DNA of 64,000 nucleotides from Roseiarcus sp050012775 (GTDB taxonomy: Bacteria; Pseudomonadota; Alphaproteobacteria; Rhizobiales; Beijerinckiaceae). Shown here piece after piece: positions 34,319 to 44,112 of this stretch (position 1 is its first letter; each line of letters opens with the position of its first letter). The notes beneath the pieces are model-generated. The model saw nothing but the letters and a program-made list of their open reading frames with translations, was not told where the DNA came from and did not search any database. The stretch covers positions 1 through 64,000 of the forward strand of contig JBEKGN010000019.1 in NCBI GenBank assembly GCA_050012775.1, in the 5' to 3' direction. A program made the translations under genes and the position numbers.

Positions 34319-35317
34319 TCACCGAGCCGCGTCGCCGCGGCGGTAGTCGAGCGTGAGTTCGTCCAGCTTCTGCTTGAGCGCCGGGTCGAGCCGGTATGTC
34401 GCGGCCGCAAGGGAATCATCGAGCTGATCGGGGCGGCTCGCCCCGAGCAACGGCGCGGTGATCGCGGGGTTGGCGAGAGTCCAGGCGACCGCCAGAGTGG
34501 TCAGCGACGTTCCGGCTTCGTGCGCGAGGCGCTCCAGGCTCTCGACGGTCGAGAAGGCGCGATCGTTCCAGTAACGATCCTGGTACATGCTTCCGGCGGT
34601 CCCCAATGTGAAGCGCGTGCCCGGCGTCGGCGCGGAGCCGGGCTTGTATTTGCCGCTCAGCAATCCCCCTGCGAGGGGGTTATACGGAATCACGCCGAGG
34701 CCTTCTTCCAAAGCCAACGGCAACAATTCGCGTTCGATCTGTCGGAACAGCAGGTTGTAGCGCGGCTGAATCGAGACGACGCGCGCCAGGCCCTTGAGAT
34801 CGCAGAGGCCCAACGCCTTGGATACGCGATAGGCGAAGAAGTTGGACACGCCGACGTAGCGCGCCCGGCCGGACCTCACGATCGCATCCAGCGCATCCAG
34901 CGTTTCCTCCAGGGGCGTCGCGGAATCGTCTCCATGCAATTGATAGAGATCGACATAGTCGGTTTGCAGGCGTCGCAGCGAAGCGTCGATGGCTTCCAGC
35001 AGGTGTTTGCGCGACGCGCCTTGGTTCCAGGGGTTAGGGCCCATCCTGCCGACCGCCTTGGTGGCTACGACAAAGGACTCGCGCTGGCCCTTCAGCCAAC
35101 GGCCGACGATTTCTTCGGTGCGGCCGGCCGTCGGCAAGCCGCCGCCAAGCGGATACACGTCCGCGGTGTCGATGAAATTGACGCCCGCCGTAGCCGCCTT
35201 GGCGAGAATCTCGTGGGCGACAGCTTCATCGGTCTGCAAGCCGAACGTCATCGTGCCGAGCGCGAGCCGCGAAACCGCAAGGCCGGTGCGGCCGAGACGC
35301 GTGGTGGGGATGCTCAT
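34319..35317 (-). CDS. Aldo/keto reductase
   Basis: This 332-residue NADPH-dependent reductase has a TIM barrel. The catalytic tetrad is visible: Asp and Tyr in FIDTADVYPLG (near residue 55), Lys in VVATKAVG and His in YQLHGDD. The C-terminal NADPH motif LLGASRPDQL is also present. The sequence resembles the YhdN/Tas-type group acting on sugars or small aldehydes. The start MSIPTTRLGRTGL at 35317 is typical. It is convergent with the TetR gene and has no operon partner. The physiological substrate is unknown. Confidence 0.88.
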   Translation of the reverse strand: MSIPTTRLGRTGLAVSRLALGTMTFGLQTDEAVAHEILAKAATAGVNFIDTADVYPLGGGLPTAGRTEEIVGRWLKGQRESFVVATKAVGRMGPNPWNQGASRKHLLEAIDASLRRLQTDYVDLYQLHGDDSATPLEETLDALDAIVRSGRARYVGVSNFFAYRVSKALGLCDLKGLARVVSIQPRYNLLFRQIERELLPLALEEGLGVIPYNPLAGGLLSGKYKPGSAPTPGTRFTLGTAGSMYQDRYWNDRAFSTVESLERLAHEAGTSLTTLAVAWTLANPAITAPLLGASRPDQLDDSLAAATYRLDPALKQKLDELTLDYRRGDAAR

Positions 35318-35634
35318 ACGATCAGGCCCTCGAGTTAAAAAAGCAAAACGCCCGTCGCCGCACACGAGCGTCGAGGCGAGCGATGGCGGGATCGCCGCTG
35401 GGATCGGCCGCGCGGACGTCCGTCATTGCGGCGACTATCGCCGATCGAGCGCAAGCAGGCAATTTAGAGACAACGAAGCCCGCGACCGATCGGAGCGAGA
35501 GTTCGGCCGGGCCGCGTCGACTTCGCCGGCCGCGTCGCGACGCTCGGCCCCGGCGCCGCTGGAACAGTCCCGCGAGAATGCAACGGCAATGCCGGGCGGT
35601 GCGCGCATCGCAGGTTGCAGGTATGGTCGGTCCC
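35318..35634. other. Intergenic region without recognised features
   Basis: This 317-base gap lies between the divergent aldo/keto reductase and cytochrome c genes and must contain their promoters. I see no conserved promoter pair, palindrome or gene. Confidence 0.4.
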
Positions 35635-35982
35635 ATGTCCAGATTCGTTCGCTTCGTCTTCGCCGCCGCGTTGGTCCCCGCAGCCGCCTCCCCCGGGGTG
35701 GAGACGGCTTACGCGGACGCGGCGCTGATCGCGCGCGGACACGCAATCGCAAAATATAACTGCAGCCATTGCCACGCCATCGGCAGGACGGACGCGAGCC
35801 GCGATCTCAGGGCGCCGCCCCTGCGCGCCCTCTCGCGCAAATATCCGCTCTCCGGGCTCGAGGAGTCGCTGGCCGAAGGCATCATGGTCGGCCATGAGGG
35901 GCTGCAAATGCCGCACTATCAACTCAGCCCGGCGCAGATCGAGGCGCTGCTGACCTATATGGCGTCCATTCAGGTGAAGTGA
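35635..35982 (+). CDS. Small class I cytochrome c
   Basis: This 115-residue protein has an N-terminal signal (FVRFVFAAALVPAAASPG) and one heme c site, NCSHCHAIG (near residue 43). The likely axial methionine is in GHEGLQMPHYQLS. It should be a soluble periplasmic electron carrier of about 85-90 mature residues. An alternative ATG lies 12 bases upstream. It stands alone between unrelated genes. It could serve an oxidase or a dehydrogenase elsewhere in the genome. Confidence 0.88.
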   Translation: MSRFVRFVFAAALVPAAASPGVETAYADAALIARGHAIAKYNCSHCHAIGRTDASRDLRAPPLRALSRKYPLSGLEESLAEGIMVGHEGLQMPHYQLSPAQIEALLTYMASIQVK

Positions 35983-36181
35983 GGAAATTGCAGGTCTCGA
36001 CGGCGCCGGCTCGTTAAGAAAGCTCCCGGCTTCGCGAGCCGCAGGCGAAAGACGAGGCTCGTATGATATAAGGACCGGCGCGCGCGAAGATCGCGGCGGC
36101 GGCGGCGGCGGCGCTTGCCGCGAGATTATTTCTCGTCAGGCGGTTTGAGACAGTTTCGTTCCCTCTCGCATCGTAAGGTTT

Positions 36182-36736
36182 GTGAGCTTGGCGCAGCGAC
36201 GAACGATCCGCATCAACCGGGCTCCTGTCCTCACCCTGTGGGCGGCGGTCGTCGCGGAAAGGTTGGGGTTCGATCCCGACGCCGCGCTGACGCTGGGACG
36301 CGCGGTCGCCGGCCTCAACGCCCACTCCAAAGGCGTCTCGCTCGGGCTATTCGAACCGTCGTCGAAGGCGGTCAATGAGCATCTTCAGAGAGCGAAGACC
36401 GGAACCACCGCGCACGTCGACCTGCTGCACCGCGCCGTGCCCATCGTCAGGACGGCCGCCGGCCTGCGCGCCGTCAGTAACGATCGTCCGATTTCGTCGG
36501 ACAGCGTGGAACGCTATCTCGAGAGCAAATTCGGCGAAAATCTCGACCCGGCAAGGCGCGCAATGGTCAATCTGGCGCACTCGATGCCGACCGACGAAAT
36601 CGCCGCGCGGGCCTATAGCCTCTATGAGGAGTTCCGCCCCGCAATTCCGGCCGGCGTCAAAGGCTGGGGCGCGGCGGGGGAGCTTGATCTCGATCTGATC
36701 GACAGGCTCAGCGAGAGGGTTGGAGGCGGCTCATGA
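36182..36736 (+). CDS. Hypothetical protein, 184 residues
   Basis: This is a soluble, mainly helical protein starting at a GTG. It has RAPVLTLWAAVVAERLGFD followed by DAALTLGRAVAGLNAHSKG, and a C-terminal region with AGVKGWGAAGELDLDLI. I believe similar proteins occur in many alphaproteobacteria as uncharacterised conserved proteins, but I cannot name a domain. No signal, membrane segment or catalytic motif is seen. Coding support comes from uninterrupted length, codon pattern and plausible composition. Confidence 0.6.
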   Translation: MSLAQRRTIRINRAPVLTLWAAVVAERLGFDPDAALTLGRAVAGLNAHSKGVSLGLFEPSSKAVNEHLQRAKTGTTAHVDLLHRAVPIVRTAAGLRAVSNDRPISSDSVERYLESKFGENLDPARRAMVNLAHSMPTDEIAARAYSLYEEFRPAIPAGVKGWGAAGELDLDLIDRLSERVGGGS

Positions 36737-36841
36737 CGAAGCGCGTGTTTTGTCTTGCGGCGTTTCCCCCGCGCCTTCCGCCCAGTCGGCGACGCTCGTG
36801 CGCAAGCGGTCGGAACCCAGGAGAAGCGCTCGCCTTGGCGA

Positions 36842-37171
36842 TTAATGCGTTTGAACCGAAATGAGTCGGCGGTCTAGGGCGAACGCCAGAGGTTCGGCGG
36901 CGCCCGGCGTAGCCGGAGCCACAGAGGCGAACGCATCGAGCGCGCGCTCGTCGGCGGACGTCTCCGTGAGGGCGCACCATTCCAGGAACGACGCGAGGTC
37001 GACGACGACGAGCTTTGCCTCGACGCCCGCCAGCGCCAAACCGAACTGAAGACCCCAGCGTGCGTCGAGCCAGTCCTCGTAATCGCAATAGCCCGCCAAT
37101 GCGCAAATCGCCGCTTGCGCGCGCTCGAATTCTTCCTCGGCGACAATTCCGACAGTGGCAATCATAATCAT
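36842..37171 (-). CDS. Hypothetical protein, 109 residues
   Basis: This small soluble protein reads MIMIATVGIVAEEEFERAQ, followed by LAGYCDYEDWLDARWGLQFG and VDLASFLEWC. The CDYEDWLDAR...GL segment resembles a conserved hypothetical family of rhizobial genomes. No function is known to me. A GGGAGAG stretch lies upstream of the start. It is convergent with the previous hypothetical gene. Confidence 0.6.
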   Translation of the reverse strand: MIMIATVGIVAEEEFERAQAAICALAGYCDYEDWLDARWGLQFGLALAGVEAKLVVVDLASFLEWCALTETSADERALDAFASVAPATPGAAEPLAFALDRRLISVQTH

Positions 37172-37475
37172 AACCCACTCTCCCGAGGCAGCAAATTCTC
37201 ATGCTGGTTCTAAGAAAGCTCAAATCGCAAACCTGGCCATAGGTTAAATTCGATTTATTTTTCCCCGCAATCGCGCATCGCCCTGCGATTGCTGCAACTG
37301 ATCGTGAAGGTTACTCGGCATTGAGATTGTGGCCAGTGTTGGCGCACGAATTCGCTAAAATATAAGGCGTATTTGTTCGATTGACCTCTCGCAAACTATC
37401 GGCCTAACTCCCTCGGAAAGTTGCGATCGTAATTTTCGGCCATTCCGCCAAACCGCCCTACTTACGAGTGCGCTC
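37172..37475. other. AT-richer intergenic region
   Basis: This 304-base stretch is visibly richer in A and T than its surroundings. It contains no credible gene and no clear hairpin. It probably holds promoters for the genes on either side. A short regulatory RNA cannot be excluded, but I see no direct evidence. Confidence 0.4.
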
Positions 37476-37733
37476 ATGCGCGAGTATTCCGTCATGCGCT
37501 TCAAACACCGCGACCAGGATCACGCGGCCGCGCGTTTCCCGCCGCCAAGCCTGTCGCGGCGCGCGCCGCCTTTCTCCTCAAAATTCGGCATGCTCACCGC
37601 GGTGGGAAAAGGCGCCAGCCTGACCGCAGAGCAAGCCCGCCTGTGGGGAAATGCCCTCCGTTTCGTATTTGTCGTCTGTGGCTATGCCGGGCTCGCCCTT
37701 GGCGTTCATCTTGGAGCCGCCAGCGGGTTCTGA
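37476..37733 (+). CDS. Possible small membrane protein, 85 residues
   Basis: The frame ends in a hydrophobic segment (LRFVFVVCGYAGLALGVHLG) that could be a single transmembrane helix. It is preceded by a polar, arginine-rich region. An internal ATG at residue 39 (MLTAVGKGASLTAEQARLWG) could be the true start, giving about 47 residues. No family is recognised and no ribosome site is convincing. Confidence 0.35.
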   Translation: MREYSVMRFKHRDQDHAAARFPPPSLSRRAPPFSSKFGMLTAVGKGASLTAEQARLWGNALRFVFVVCGYAGLALGVHLGAASGF

Positions 37734-37858
37734 TGGGAAGAAGCTTTTGAATTGAGCTTCCCAAATGTCGGGCGCATGCGCGAGACCGGAGCGCCTCTCA
37801 GAAGAATTTCGCGCCGTTCCCTCCATGCCTCTCGACATGCGCTCGCTCGGGGTCGCCT

Positions 37859-38470
37859 CTATAGATTGACGGCCTCGGTGAAGATTTGTGCGGAGAGCTG
37901 GTTATCGAAAACGACCGCGATTCCGTCTTTGAAGTGTCGCACGACGCGAGCTGAAGTGTGACCAACCGTCACCGGCGAGCCGATAGGCGGGGCGGCGGCG
38001 ACATTGAGCGCGGCCCCGGGTATCGAGACGTCAATGAACGCGGCAAGATATTCTCGCCCGTCTGGGGTCTTAAGCGTCGTTTTTCGGTTACAGCGCTCGA
38101 TGCGTTCATACCGGCGATTGTCTGACGCGCCGCCCACTTTGTGCTGTGTCACCCAAGCGATTTTCTTTTCGAGTTTCTGCCGTTTCGCAGCCCTCGCCTG
38201 AATCCTGACGGCGAAACAATTATCGAATTGGCGCGCGATCATCCCTTCAATTCGGCCGATCTGGTCAATGTATGCGACTACGCGTTCGCCGATAAGTCCA
38301 TTGCCAAGACTTCTGCACGCGATGCCAGAGGGCGAGACGTCGATAGTCCAGCAGGGATGTTCAACACGATCGCTGAGCATGTAGCGGCCGGGAAGCGTCA
38401 GTTCGACGCGCTCATAATAGCGGCGCTCTTCGAACTTTGTCCCCAATATTGGCGCGGCGTCGCGGATCAT
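37859..38470 (-). CDS. Tandem PilZ-domain protein
   Basis: This 203-residue protein has two PilZ domains. The first has RRYYERV (RxxxR) near residue 17 and DVSPSG (DxSxxG) near residue 44. The second has RRYERIER near residue 118 and DVSIPG near residue 147. Both domains therefore keep the canonical c-di-GMP contacts. With no output domain attached, it probably acts as a c-di-GMP adaptor for motility, polysaccharide synthesis or the cell surface. The ATG at 38470 follows GGGGCAGAG. No partner gene is adjacent. Confidence 0.85.
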   Translation of the reverse strand: MIRDAAPILGTKFEERRYYERVELTLPGRYMLSDRVEHPCWTIDVSPSGIACRSLGNGLIGERVVAYIDQIGRIEGMIARQFDNCFAVRIQARAAKRQKLEKKIAWVTQHKVGGASDNRRYERIERCNRKTTLKTPDGREYLAAFIDVSIPGAALNVAAAPPIGSPVTVGHTSARVVRHFKDGIAVVFDNQLSAQIFTEAVNL

Positions 38471-38912
38471 CGTTCTCTGCCCCGAAAGCTAACGGTCTGG
38501 CTGCGCGATGGCTAGTTATCCCCAGGGTTTATCGGGAAGCCCTTTAAGCATTTGTTACACACAGAGAAGCGTTCGAGAGGCATGGTTTAGGAATGCTATA
38601 CCAAATCGCAGGCTTTAGCGGGATGCCGGTGAAGTGTTTTGTCTGGCGGGCTCGACGCCGATAAATGGGAAAGAGCGGCCAGCCGCCGTCTCATCGGCTC
38701 CGGTTTTTCGCATTGCCGGCGCGTTGAAAAATTTTCGCACGTTTCGCATGCGACAAGATTCGCGCTTGGGATCGCCGGTCGTTCGCTTTGGGGCGAGGGC
38801 GTCATGAACGGCGATCGCGCCGGAGACGCGACCTTGGGCGCGGAGGGAGCACGGGCAAGCGCGCCGAGGGTTCAAAACCCTTCTGCTCCGCGACAGCCGG
38901 CTTGACGCACGC
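38471..38912. other. Intergenic region without recognised gene
   Basis: This 442-base gap lies upstream of the PilZ gene and downstream of the TauE-like gene. Short frames exist on both strands but have no family or ribosome site. Bases 38515-38600 are AT-richer and probably contain the PilZ promoter. Confidence 0.45.
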
Positions 38913-39704
38913 CTAGAACGCCAGCCGCCCGCCCACCAGCGCCAGCGTGCCGGCGAGCACCGGTCGCAGCACGCGATCGGGAACGCGCGAGGCGAGCGCG
39001 CTGCCGATGGCGATGCCGGGGACGGAGCCGATCAGCAGGGAGGCGAGCAGCACCCAGTCGATCGAGCCGATCCACCAGTGGCCGGCGCCGGCGATCAAGG
39101 TCAAGGGCACGGCGTGGGCGATGTCGGAGCCGACGATGCGGACGGTCGGCAGTTTGGGATAGAGCATCAGCAGCGCGGTGACGCCGATGGCGCCGGCGCC
39201 GACCGAGGAGATCGAAACGAGCACGCCGAGCACGGCGCCGAGAAGCACGGTCAGCGCGGCGATTTGCCGGTCGTCGAGGCGATCGAGCGTCGCCGCGACT
39301 TTTCGCAGCAGCCAGGCGCGAAAGATGAGCGTGATCGCCGTCACGATCAGCGCAAAGCCGAGGACTGTCGTGATCACTTCGCCGACCGATTTGGTGTCCC
39401 GGCCGAAATGCCCGAGCAGAACGAGCGTCAGCGCCGCCGCCGGCACGCTGCCCGAGGCGAGCCGGCGGGTGATCCGCCAGTCGACCGCGCCGTTGAGGCC
39501 GTGGACCGCCGACCCGCTGATCTTGGTGAGCCCGGCGTAGAGCAGGTCCGTGCCGACGGCGGTCGCGGGATGGATGCCGAACAGCAGCACCAGCAACGGC
39601 GTCATCAACGACCCTCCGCCGACGCCGGTGAAGCCGACCAGGGCGCCGACGGCGAGGCCGGACAGCGAATAGAGAGGATTCAGTGAATGGACGAATTCGA
39701 GCAT
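38913..39704 (-). CDS. TauE/SafE-family membrane permease
   Basis: This 263-residue inner-membrane protein has about eight hydrophobic segments. The repeated TauE/SafE motifs are visible: GALVGFTGVGGGSLMTPLL in the first half and GAVLGVLVSISSVGAGAIG in the second. Members export sulfite, sulfoacetate or other organic anions, or import related compounds. The start MLEFVHSLNPLYSLSG at 39704 is normal. It overlaps the end of a small upstream frame, which may be co-transcribed. The substrate is unknown. Confidence 0.88.
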   Translation of the reverse strand: MLEFVHSLNPLYSLSGLAVGALVGFTGVGGGSLMTPLLVLLFGIHPATAVGTDLLYAGLTKISGSAVHGLNGAVDWRITRRLASGSVPAAALTLVLLGHFGRDTKSVGEVITTVLGFALIVTAITLIFRAWLLRKVAATLDRLDDRQIAALTVLLGAVLGVLVSISSVGAGAIGVTALLMLYPKLPTVRIVGSDIAHAVPLTLIAGAGHWWIGSIDWVLLASLLIGSVPGIAIGSALASRVPDRVLRPVLAGTLALVGGRLAF

Positions 39705-39964
39705 GAAGACGGTTTCCGATAATGATCGCGCGGAGAATGATCCTGCGAAGTCGACGCGGTCTCGCGCCGCGTGAGCCGCCCGGTCGAGGCGGGGGGTCGC
39801 TGCGGCCCATATTTATGGAATTCAATGTCCTCGGCTCGCGGCAGGCGATCCGCGGTGAAACCGGATTCGTCGACGTCCGCCAGCGATTGGAGCCACCAGC
39901 GCAGCGCTTTCGTCCAGCCGGCGAGGCTCCGGAACAGCGAAGGCGAAACGGCGTTGTCGCTCAT
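39680..39964 (-). CDS. Possible small protein upstream of TauE-like gene
   Basis: This is a 94-residue frame beginning MSDNAVSPSLFRSLAGW, followed by TKALRWWLQSLADVDESGFT. The start has a GAGGAT ribosome-like site and a plausible helical N-terminus. The C-terminal half is low-complexity, rich in Ser, Arg and Thr, and runs into the TauE start. The real coding part may be shorter or the frame may be decayed. No family is recognised. Confidence 0.35.
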   Translation of the reverse strand: MSDNAVSPSLFRSLAGWTKALRWWLQSLADVDESGFTADRLPRAEDIEFHKYGPQRPPASTGRLTRRETASTSQDHSPRDHYRKPSSCSNSSIH

Positions 39965-40026
39965 CGGCGATCCTCGACAGCGAACCCCTCAGGGAACCAA
40001 GCTATCAATATACAAAAATAATAGAG

Positions 40027-40038
40027 TGAGTCAACTCA
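40027..40038. promoter_or_regulatory. Short palindrome upstream of ispG
   Basis: TGAGT-CA-ACTCA is a perfect inverted repeat within an AT-rich segment (about 39995-40045), about 100 bases before ispG. It may be a binding site for a regulator of ispG. Short palindromes arise by chance, so support is weak. Confidence 0.25.
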
Positions 40039-40141
40039 TTTGGGAATCGAACGAGCGGGCGCTTATGCGCGGATGACAATTTCGCTCGGGCGGCCTAAAT
40101 ACGCGCGGGGCGCCCGTCGCGGCGCTCGACGAGGCCGCGCG

Positions 40142-41413
<1,272 letters not shown>

Positions 41414-41474
41414 AGAGGGCGCTCGCGGCGCCCTCGTTGCGCGGTGCGCCGTTGTCGCAGGCCCAAGCATTTCC

Positions 41475-41499
41475 TTGACCAAATGTTCCTGATATGTTC
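41475..41499 (+). promoter_or_regulatory. LexA-type SOS box upstream of the nuclease gene
   Basis: GTTC-CTGATAT-GTTC at 41485-41499 is a perfect match to the direct repeat GTTC-N7-GTTC, the established LexA box of alphaproteobacteria. It begins four bases after a TTGACC -35-like box (41475-41480), so LexA would block the promoter. The ATG of the nuclease gene lies 44 bases downstream. The -10 box is not clear. Confidence 0.65.
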
Positions 41500-41543
41500 T
41501 CCTCGCCAAAGTTGGCGATTATCCGAGAACAGGGAGCACGGAT

Positions 41544-42575
41544 ATGGGCGCGGTTCCGTTCATGCGCTTTTTCCGCCTGGCCGACGGCGGCGTCCAATGC
41601 GGCGACGACGGGCTGTTCGTCGGATCGACGCCGATCCTGCGCCGCTCGCCGCGTCCCGGCGGCGGCGGGTGGGCCGCGCGGCCGTCCGACGAACTCGAGC
41701 GCGATCTCAGCGCCTGTTACGGGCTTCCGATCGACGTCGCCGCGAAGCGCGAGGGATTGGCGGGCGTCGCGCGGGCGCTGGAGCGCGGCGATGTTGCGCT
41801 CGCCAAGATCGCGGCGCTTCTGCTGCGCTTCCCCGATCCGCCCTCGCTCGCCAAGGACGCCCCCGAGCGCGGTTCGCGCGAACTGGCGGAACGGCTGTTC
41901 GAGAGCGGTCTGCTCAAGGAGTGGGACGAGTCGAAACACCCACGACTCGGCGGGCCGCCGAACCGCGGCCGGTTCGCGGTGAAGCCGGAGGACCAAATTC
42001 CTGCGGACTCGCCCGCGCCTTCACAGCGCTCTTTGGTGCGTGATGCGTTCAAAGCGGGCCTCCGACTGGGACGAGCGCTGATCAAGAACGCGGCGGAGGA
42101 GGCCCTGGCCGCCGGCAAGCTGGCGCTCTGGATTGCGCCGAAGGTCGCCGTCCCCATCCCGACGATCGTCGACATCCTCGACTCGAGCGAGCTCAACCGC
42201 GGCGAGCAGCAAGTCCTCGACCAATTGCGCTCCAGCCTCGATCCGCCCAAGACGCTCGAAGAGTTGCAGCAGGAGCCGACGCAGAACGTGTTGGGCTATG
42301 AGCGACACCATATCGTCGAGCAGAATCCCGACAACATCGCCAAGTCGCCCGCTGTCGAGGCGATCGAGAAGTTCGGCCGCGCGGTCATCGACGATCCCAG
42401 CAACATCGTCTGGGTTCCTCGCCTCACCCACGAGCTGATCACGGGGTATTACAACGCGATGGACGACGACGATCCGGTGGGGCGCACGCACAGGCAGGTC
42501 GTCGGCGCCTTGGACTACGCCGATCAGCGCGCGGCGGGGCTGGACGCGCTGCGTCGATACGGAGTGCTGCAATGA
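41544..42575 (+). CDS. Putative nuclease toxin with C-terminal HNH/AHH-like domain
   Basis: This is a 343-residue protein. The C-terminal part (about residues 248-343) has ERHHIVEQ with H255-H256, then SNIVW with N287, then H296 in LTHELITGYYN. This spacing resembles HNH/AHH-type toxin nucleases. The N-terminal 140 residues contain a helical segment (VARALERGDVALAKIAALLL) and a WDESKHPRLGGPPNRGRFAVKPE module that I believe recurs in rhizobial hypothetical proteins. No signal peptide or known secretion domain is visible. The next gene overlaps by four bases and is a candidate immunity gene. A LexA-type box lies upstream. Function is inferred. Confidence 0.6.
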   Translation: MGAVPFMRFFRLADGGVQCGDDGLFVGSTPILRRSPRPGGGGWAARPSDELERDLSACYGLPIDVAAKREGLAGVARALERGDVALAKIAALLLRFPDPPSLAKDAPERGSRELAERLFESGLLKEWDESKHPRLGGPPNRGRFAVKPEDQIPADSPAPSQRSLVRDAFKAGLRLGRALIKNAAEEALAAGKLALWIAPKVAVPIPTIVDILDSSELNRGEQQVLDQLRSSLDPPKTLEELQQEPTQNVLGYERHHIVEQNPDNIAKSPAVEAIEKFGRAVIDDPSNIVWVPRLTHELITGYYNAMDDDDPVGRTHRQVVGALDYADQRAAGLDALRRYGVLQ

Positions 42576-43342
42576 CTCCCGAAGAATACGCGACGATGCC
42601 GACCGAACGGCTGCTGCGGCTGTTCGCCGAGACCGCCAGGCAGAGCGGCGCCGGTCGGGTCTTCCAGTACGCGGGCGGTTCGGCGCCCGCCGATCTGGTT
42701 GTGCCGACGACGGCGGAAACCAAGGCGGGCTTCACGGAAAACGCCGCTATCGCGGGCGCCTTGCGCGTCAATGCGACGAAGCGCGAGATCGAGCCGTTGT
42801 TCGACAGCGACGATCCGGACGTCCGCCTGTGCGCGGCGATGTTTTTCAGCGACTTCGCCCCGGACTTGGCTCAGGCGGCGCAGCATGGCGTGATGGCCAA
42901 CGTTTCGACGCGCGAGGCGCTTGCGTTGGGCCGGCGAGCCCGCCAGCCGCCGCCGCCGCGACCGACCCTGCAGGAGATGACTGACGAGGCGCTGGTCGCG
43001 CGCTTCCAGGACGCGGCGGAGCGGCAGACCGCCTGCCGTTTCACCGAATGGCTTCACGATCCGAAAGATCTCGAGACGCGCAACGCCGTCGTCGGCGAGT
43101 TGACCGCAATCCTCAGGGAAATGAAGCGACGGGGCATGCTGGCCAGGCTCTTGCCTTTTCTCGACAGCGCCGACGTGACGGCCCGCTTTCGCGCCGCTCA
43201 GGGATGTCTGCGTATTGCGCCGGACAAGGCGGTACCCGTGCTGGAGGGGGTCGCCGCCACGGCGGAGATGCAAACGCGGATCGCGGCGGACACCACGCTG
43301 GAGAATTGGCGCAAGGGAGTTTGCCTCGTCGACAAGCTGTAA
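42572..43342 (+). CDS. DUF2019 protein, candidate immunity partner
   Basis: This is a 256-residue protein. Its C-terminal half (about residues 133-256: MTDEALVARFQDAAERQT, then RFRAAQGCLRIAPDKAVPVLE, then ENWRKG) matches DUF2019, a helical HEAT-like family. The N-terminal half (MTPEEYATMPTERLLRLFAE, with DDPDVRLCAAMFFSDFAPD) looks like a second, diverged copy, separated by a proline-rich linker. It starts within the stop of the nuclease gene (ATGA), so the two are made together. Overlap with a nuclease gene and the repeat-helical fold suggest an immunity protein that binds the nuclease domain. DUF2019 has no proven function that I know. Confidence 0.62.
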   Translation: MTPEEYATMPTERLLRLFAETARQSGAGRVFQYAGGSAPADLVVPTTAETKAGFTENAAIAGALRVNATKREIEPLFDSDDPDVRLCAAMFFSDFAPDLAQAAQHGVMANVSTREALALGRRARQPPPPRPTLQEMTDEALVARFQDAAERQTACRFTEWLHDPKDLETRNAVVGELTAILREMKRRGMLARLLPFLDSADVTARFRAAQGCLRIAPDKAVPVLEGVAATAEMQTRIAADTTLENWRKGVCLVDKL

Positions 43343-43423
43343 AGCCGCGCGCGTGTGGCGCGCCGGCGCCGATTGCGCTACCAAGCGCCAAAGGCGCGGG
43401 AGCCCGCGCTTCGGAGCGCGCTC

Positions 43424-44062
43424 ATGTACGAACCCCCGCTTCACCGCCAAGACGATCTCGCCGCCCAGCACGATCTGATCCGCCGCCATCCCCTCGGCCT
43501 TCTCGTCAGCCATGGGCCGCAAGGCCTCGTCGCCAATGCGATTCCGTTCCTCGTCGACGCGGGCGCCTCGAAGCTCGGCACGCTCAGCGCCCATATGGCG
43601 CGCGCCAACGGGCAATGGCGCGACCTTGCCGAGGCGGGCGAGGCGCTGGCAGTGTTTCAGGGCGCGGACCATTACGTTTCGCCGTCCTGGTACGCGACCA
43701 AGCGCGAGACCGGCAAGGTCGTGCCGACCTGGAACTACGTGATGGTCCAGGCGCGCGGGGTCGCGCGCGTGATCGAGGACGAGGCCTGGCTTCGCCGGCA
43801 GATCACCGCGCTGACGCAGTCCCAGGAATCGTCTCGCCCCGCGCCGTGGGCGGTGGGCGACGCGCCCGAGGATTTCCTCGCCGCGATGGTCAGGCAGATC
43901 GTCGGCCTCGAAATCGAGATCGTGGACATCCGCGGAAAATGGAAGGCGAGCCAGAACCGCTCCGCCGCCGACCGCGCCGGCGTCGTCGCCGGCCTCACGG
44001 CCGACGGCGACCCGCAAGCGCTGGCGATGGCGGCGATCGTGCGCGAGGCCGCCGCGAAATAA
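43424..44062 (+). CDS. FMN-binding PaiB-family protein
   Basis: This 212-residue member of the PaiB family (FMN-binding split barrel, annotated as negative transcriptional regulator) begins MYEPPLHRQDD. The core has HPLGLLVSHGPQGLVANAIPF, split here, and VSPSWYATKRETGKVVPTWNY, which is diagnostic. The C-terminal part has EIEIVDIRGKWKASQNR. In Bacillus PaiB affects sporulation and degradative enzyme genes; in proteobacteria it is probably a flavin or heme-related enzyme. It is a single gene in the same direction as its neighbours. Confidence 0.9.
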   Translation: MYEPPLHRQDDLAAQHDLIRRHPLGLLVSHGPQGLVANAIPFLVDAGASKLGTLSAHMARANGQWRDLAEAGEALAVFQGADHYVSPSWYATKRETGKVVPTWNYVMVQARGVARVIEDEAWLRRQITALTQSQESSRPAPWAVGDAPEDFLAAMVRQIVGLEIEIVDIRGKWKASQNRSAADRAGVVAGLTADGDPQALAMAAIVREAAAK

Positions 44063-44112
44063 GGCGTTTCGCGGGCGGGGAAGGCGCCTCGCCGTTTCTC
44101 GAAAATTAGGGC

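Noticed and set aside
37172..37475. Possible small RNA in an AT-rich gap
   Set aside because: No hairpin with a U-tract and no promoter pair is visible; there is nothing beyond base composition.
38596..38905. Short frames on both strands between the PilZ and TauE genes
   Set aside because: They overlap each other on opposite strands, have no family and no ribosome sites.
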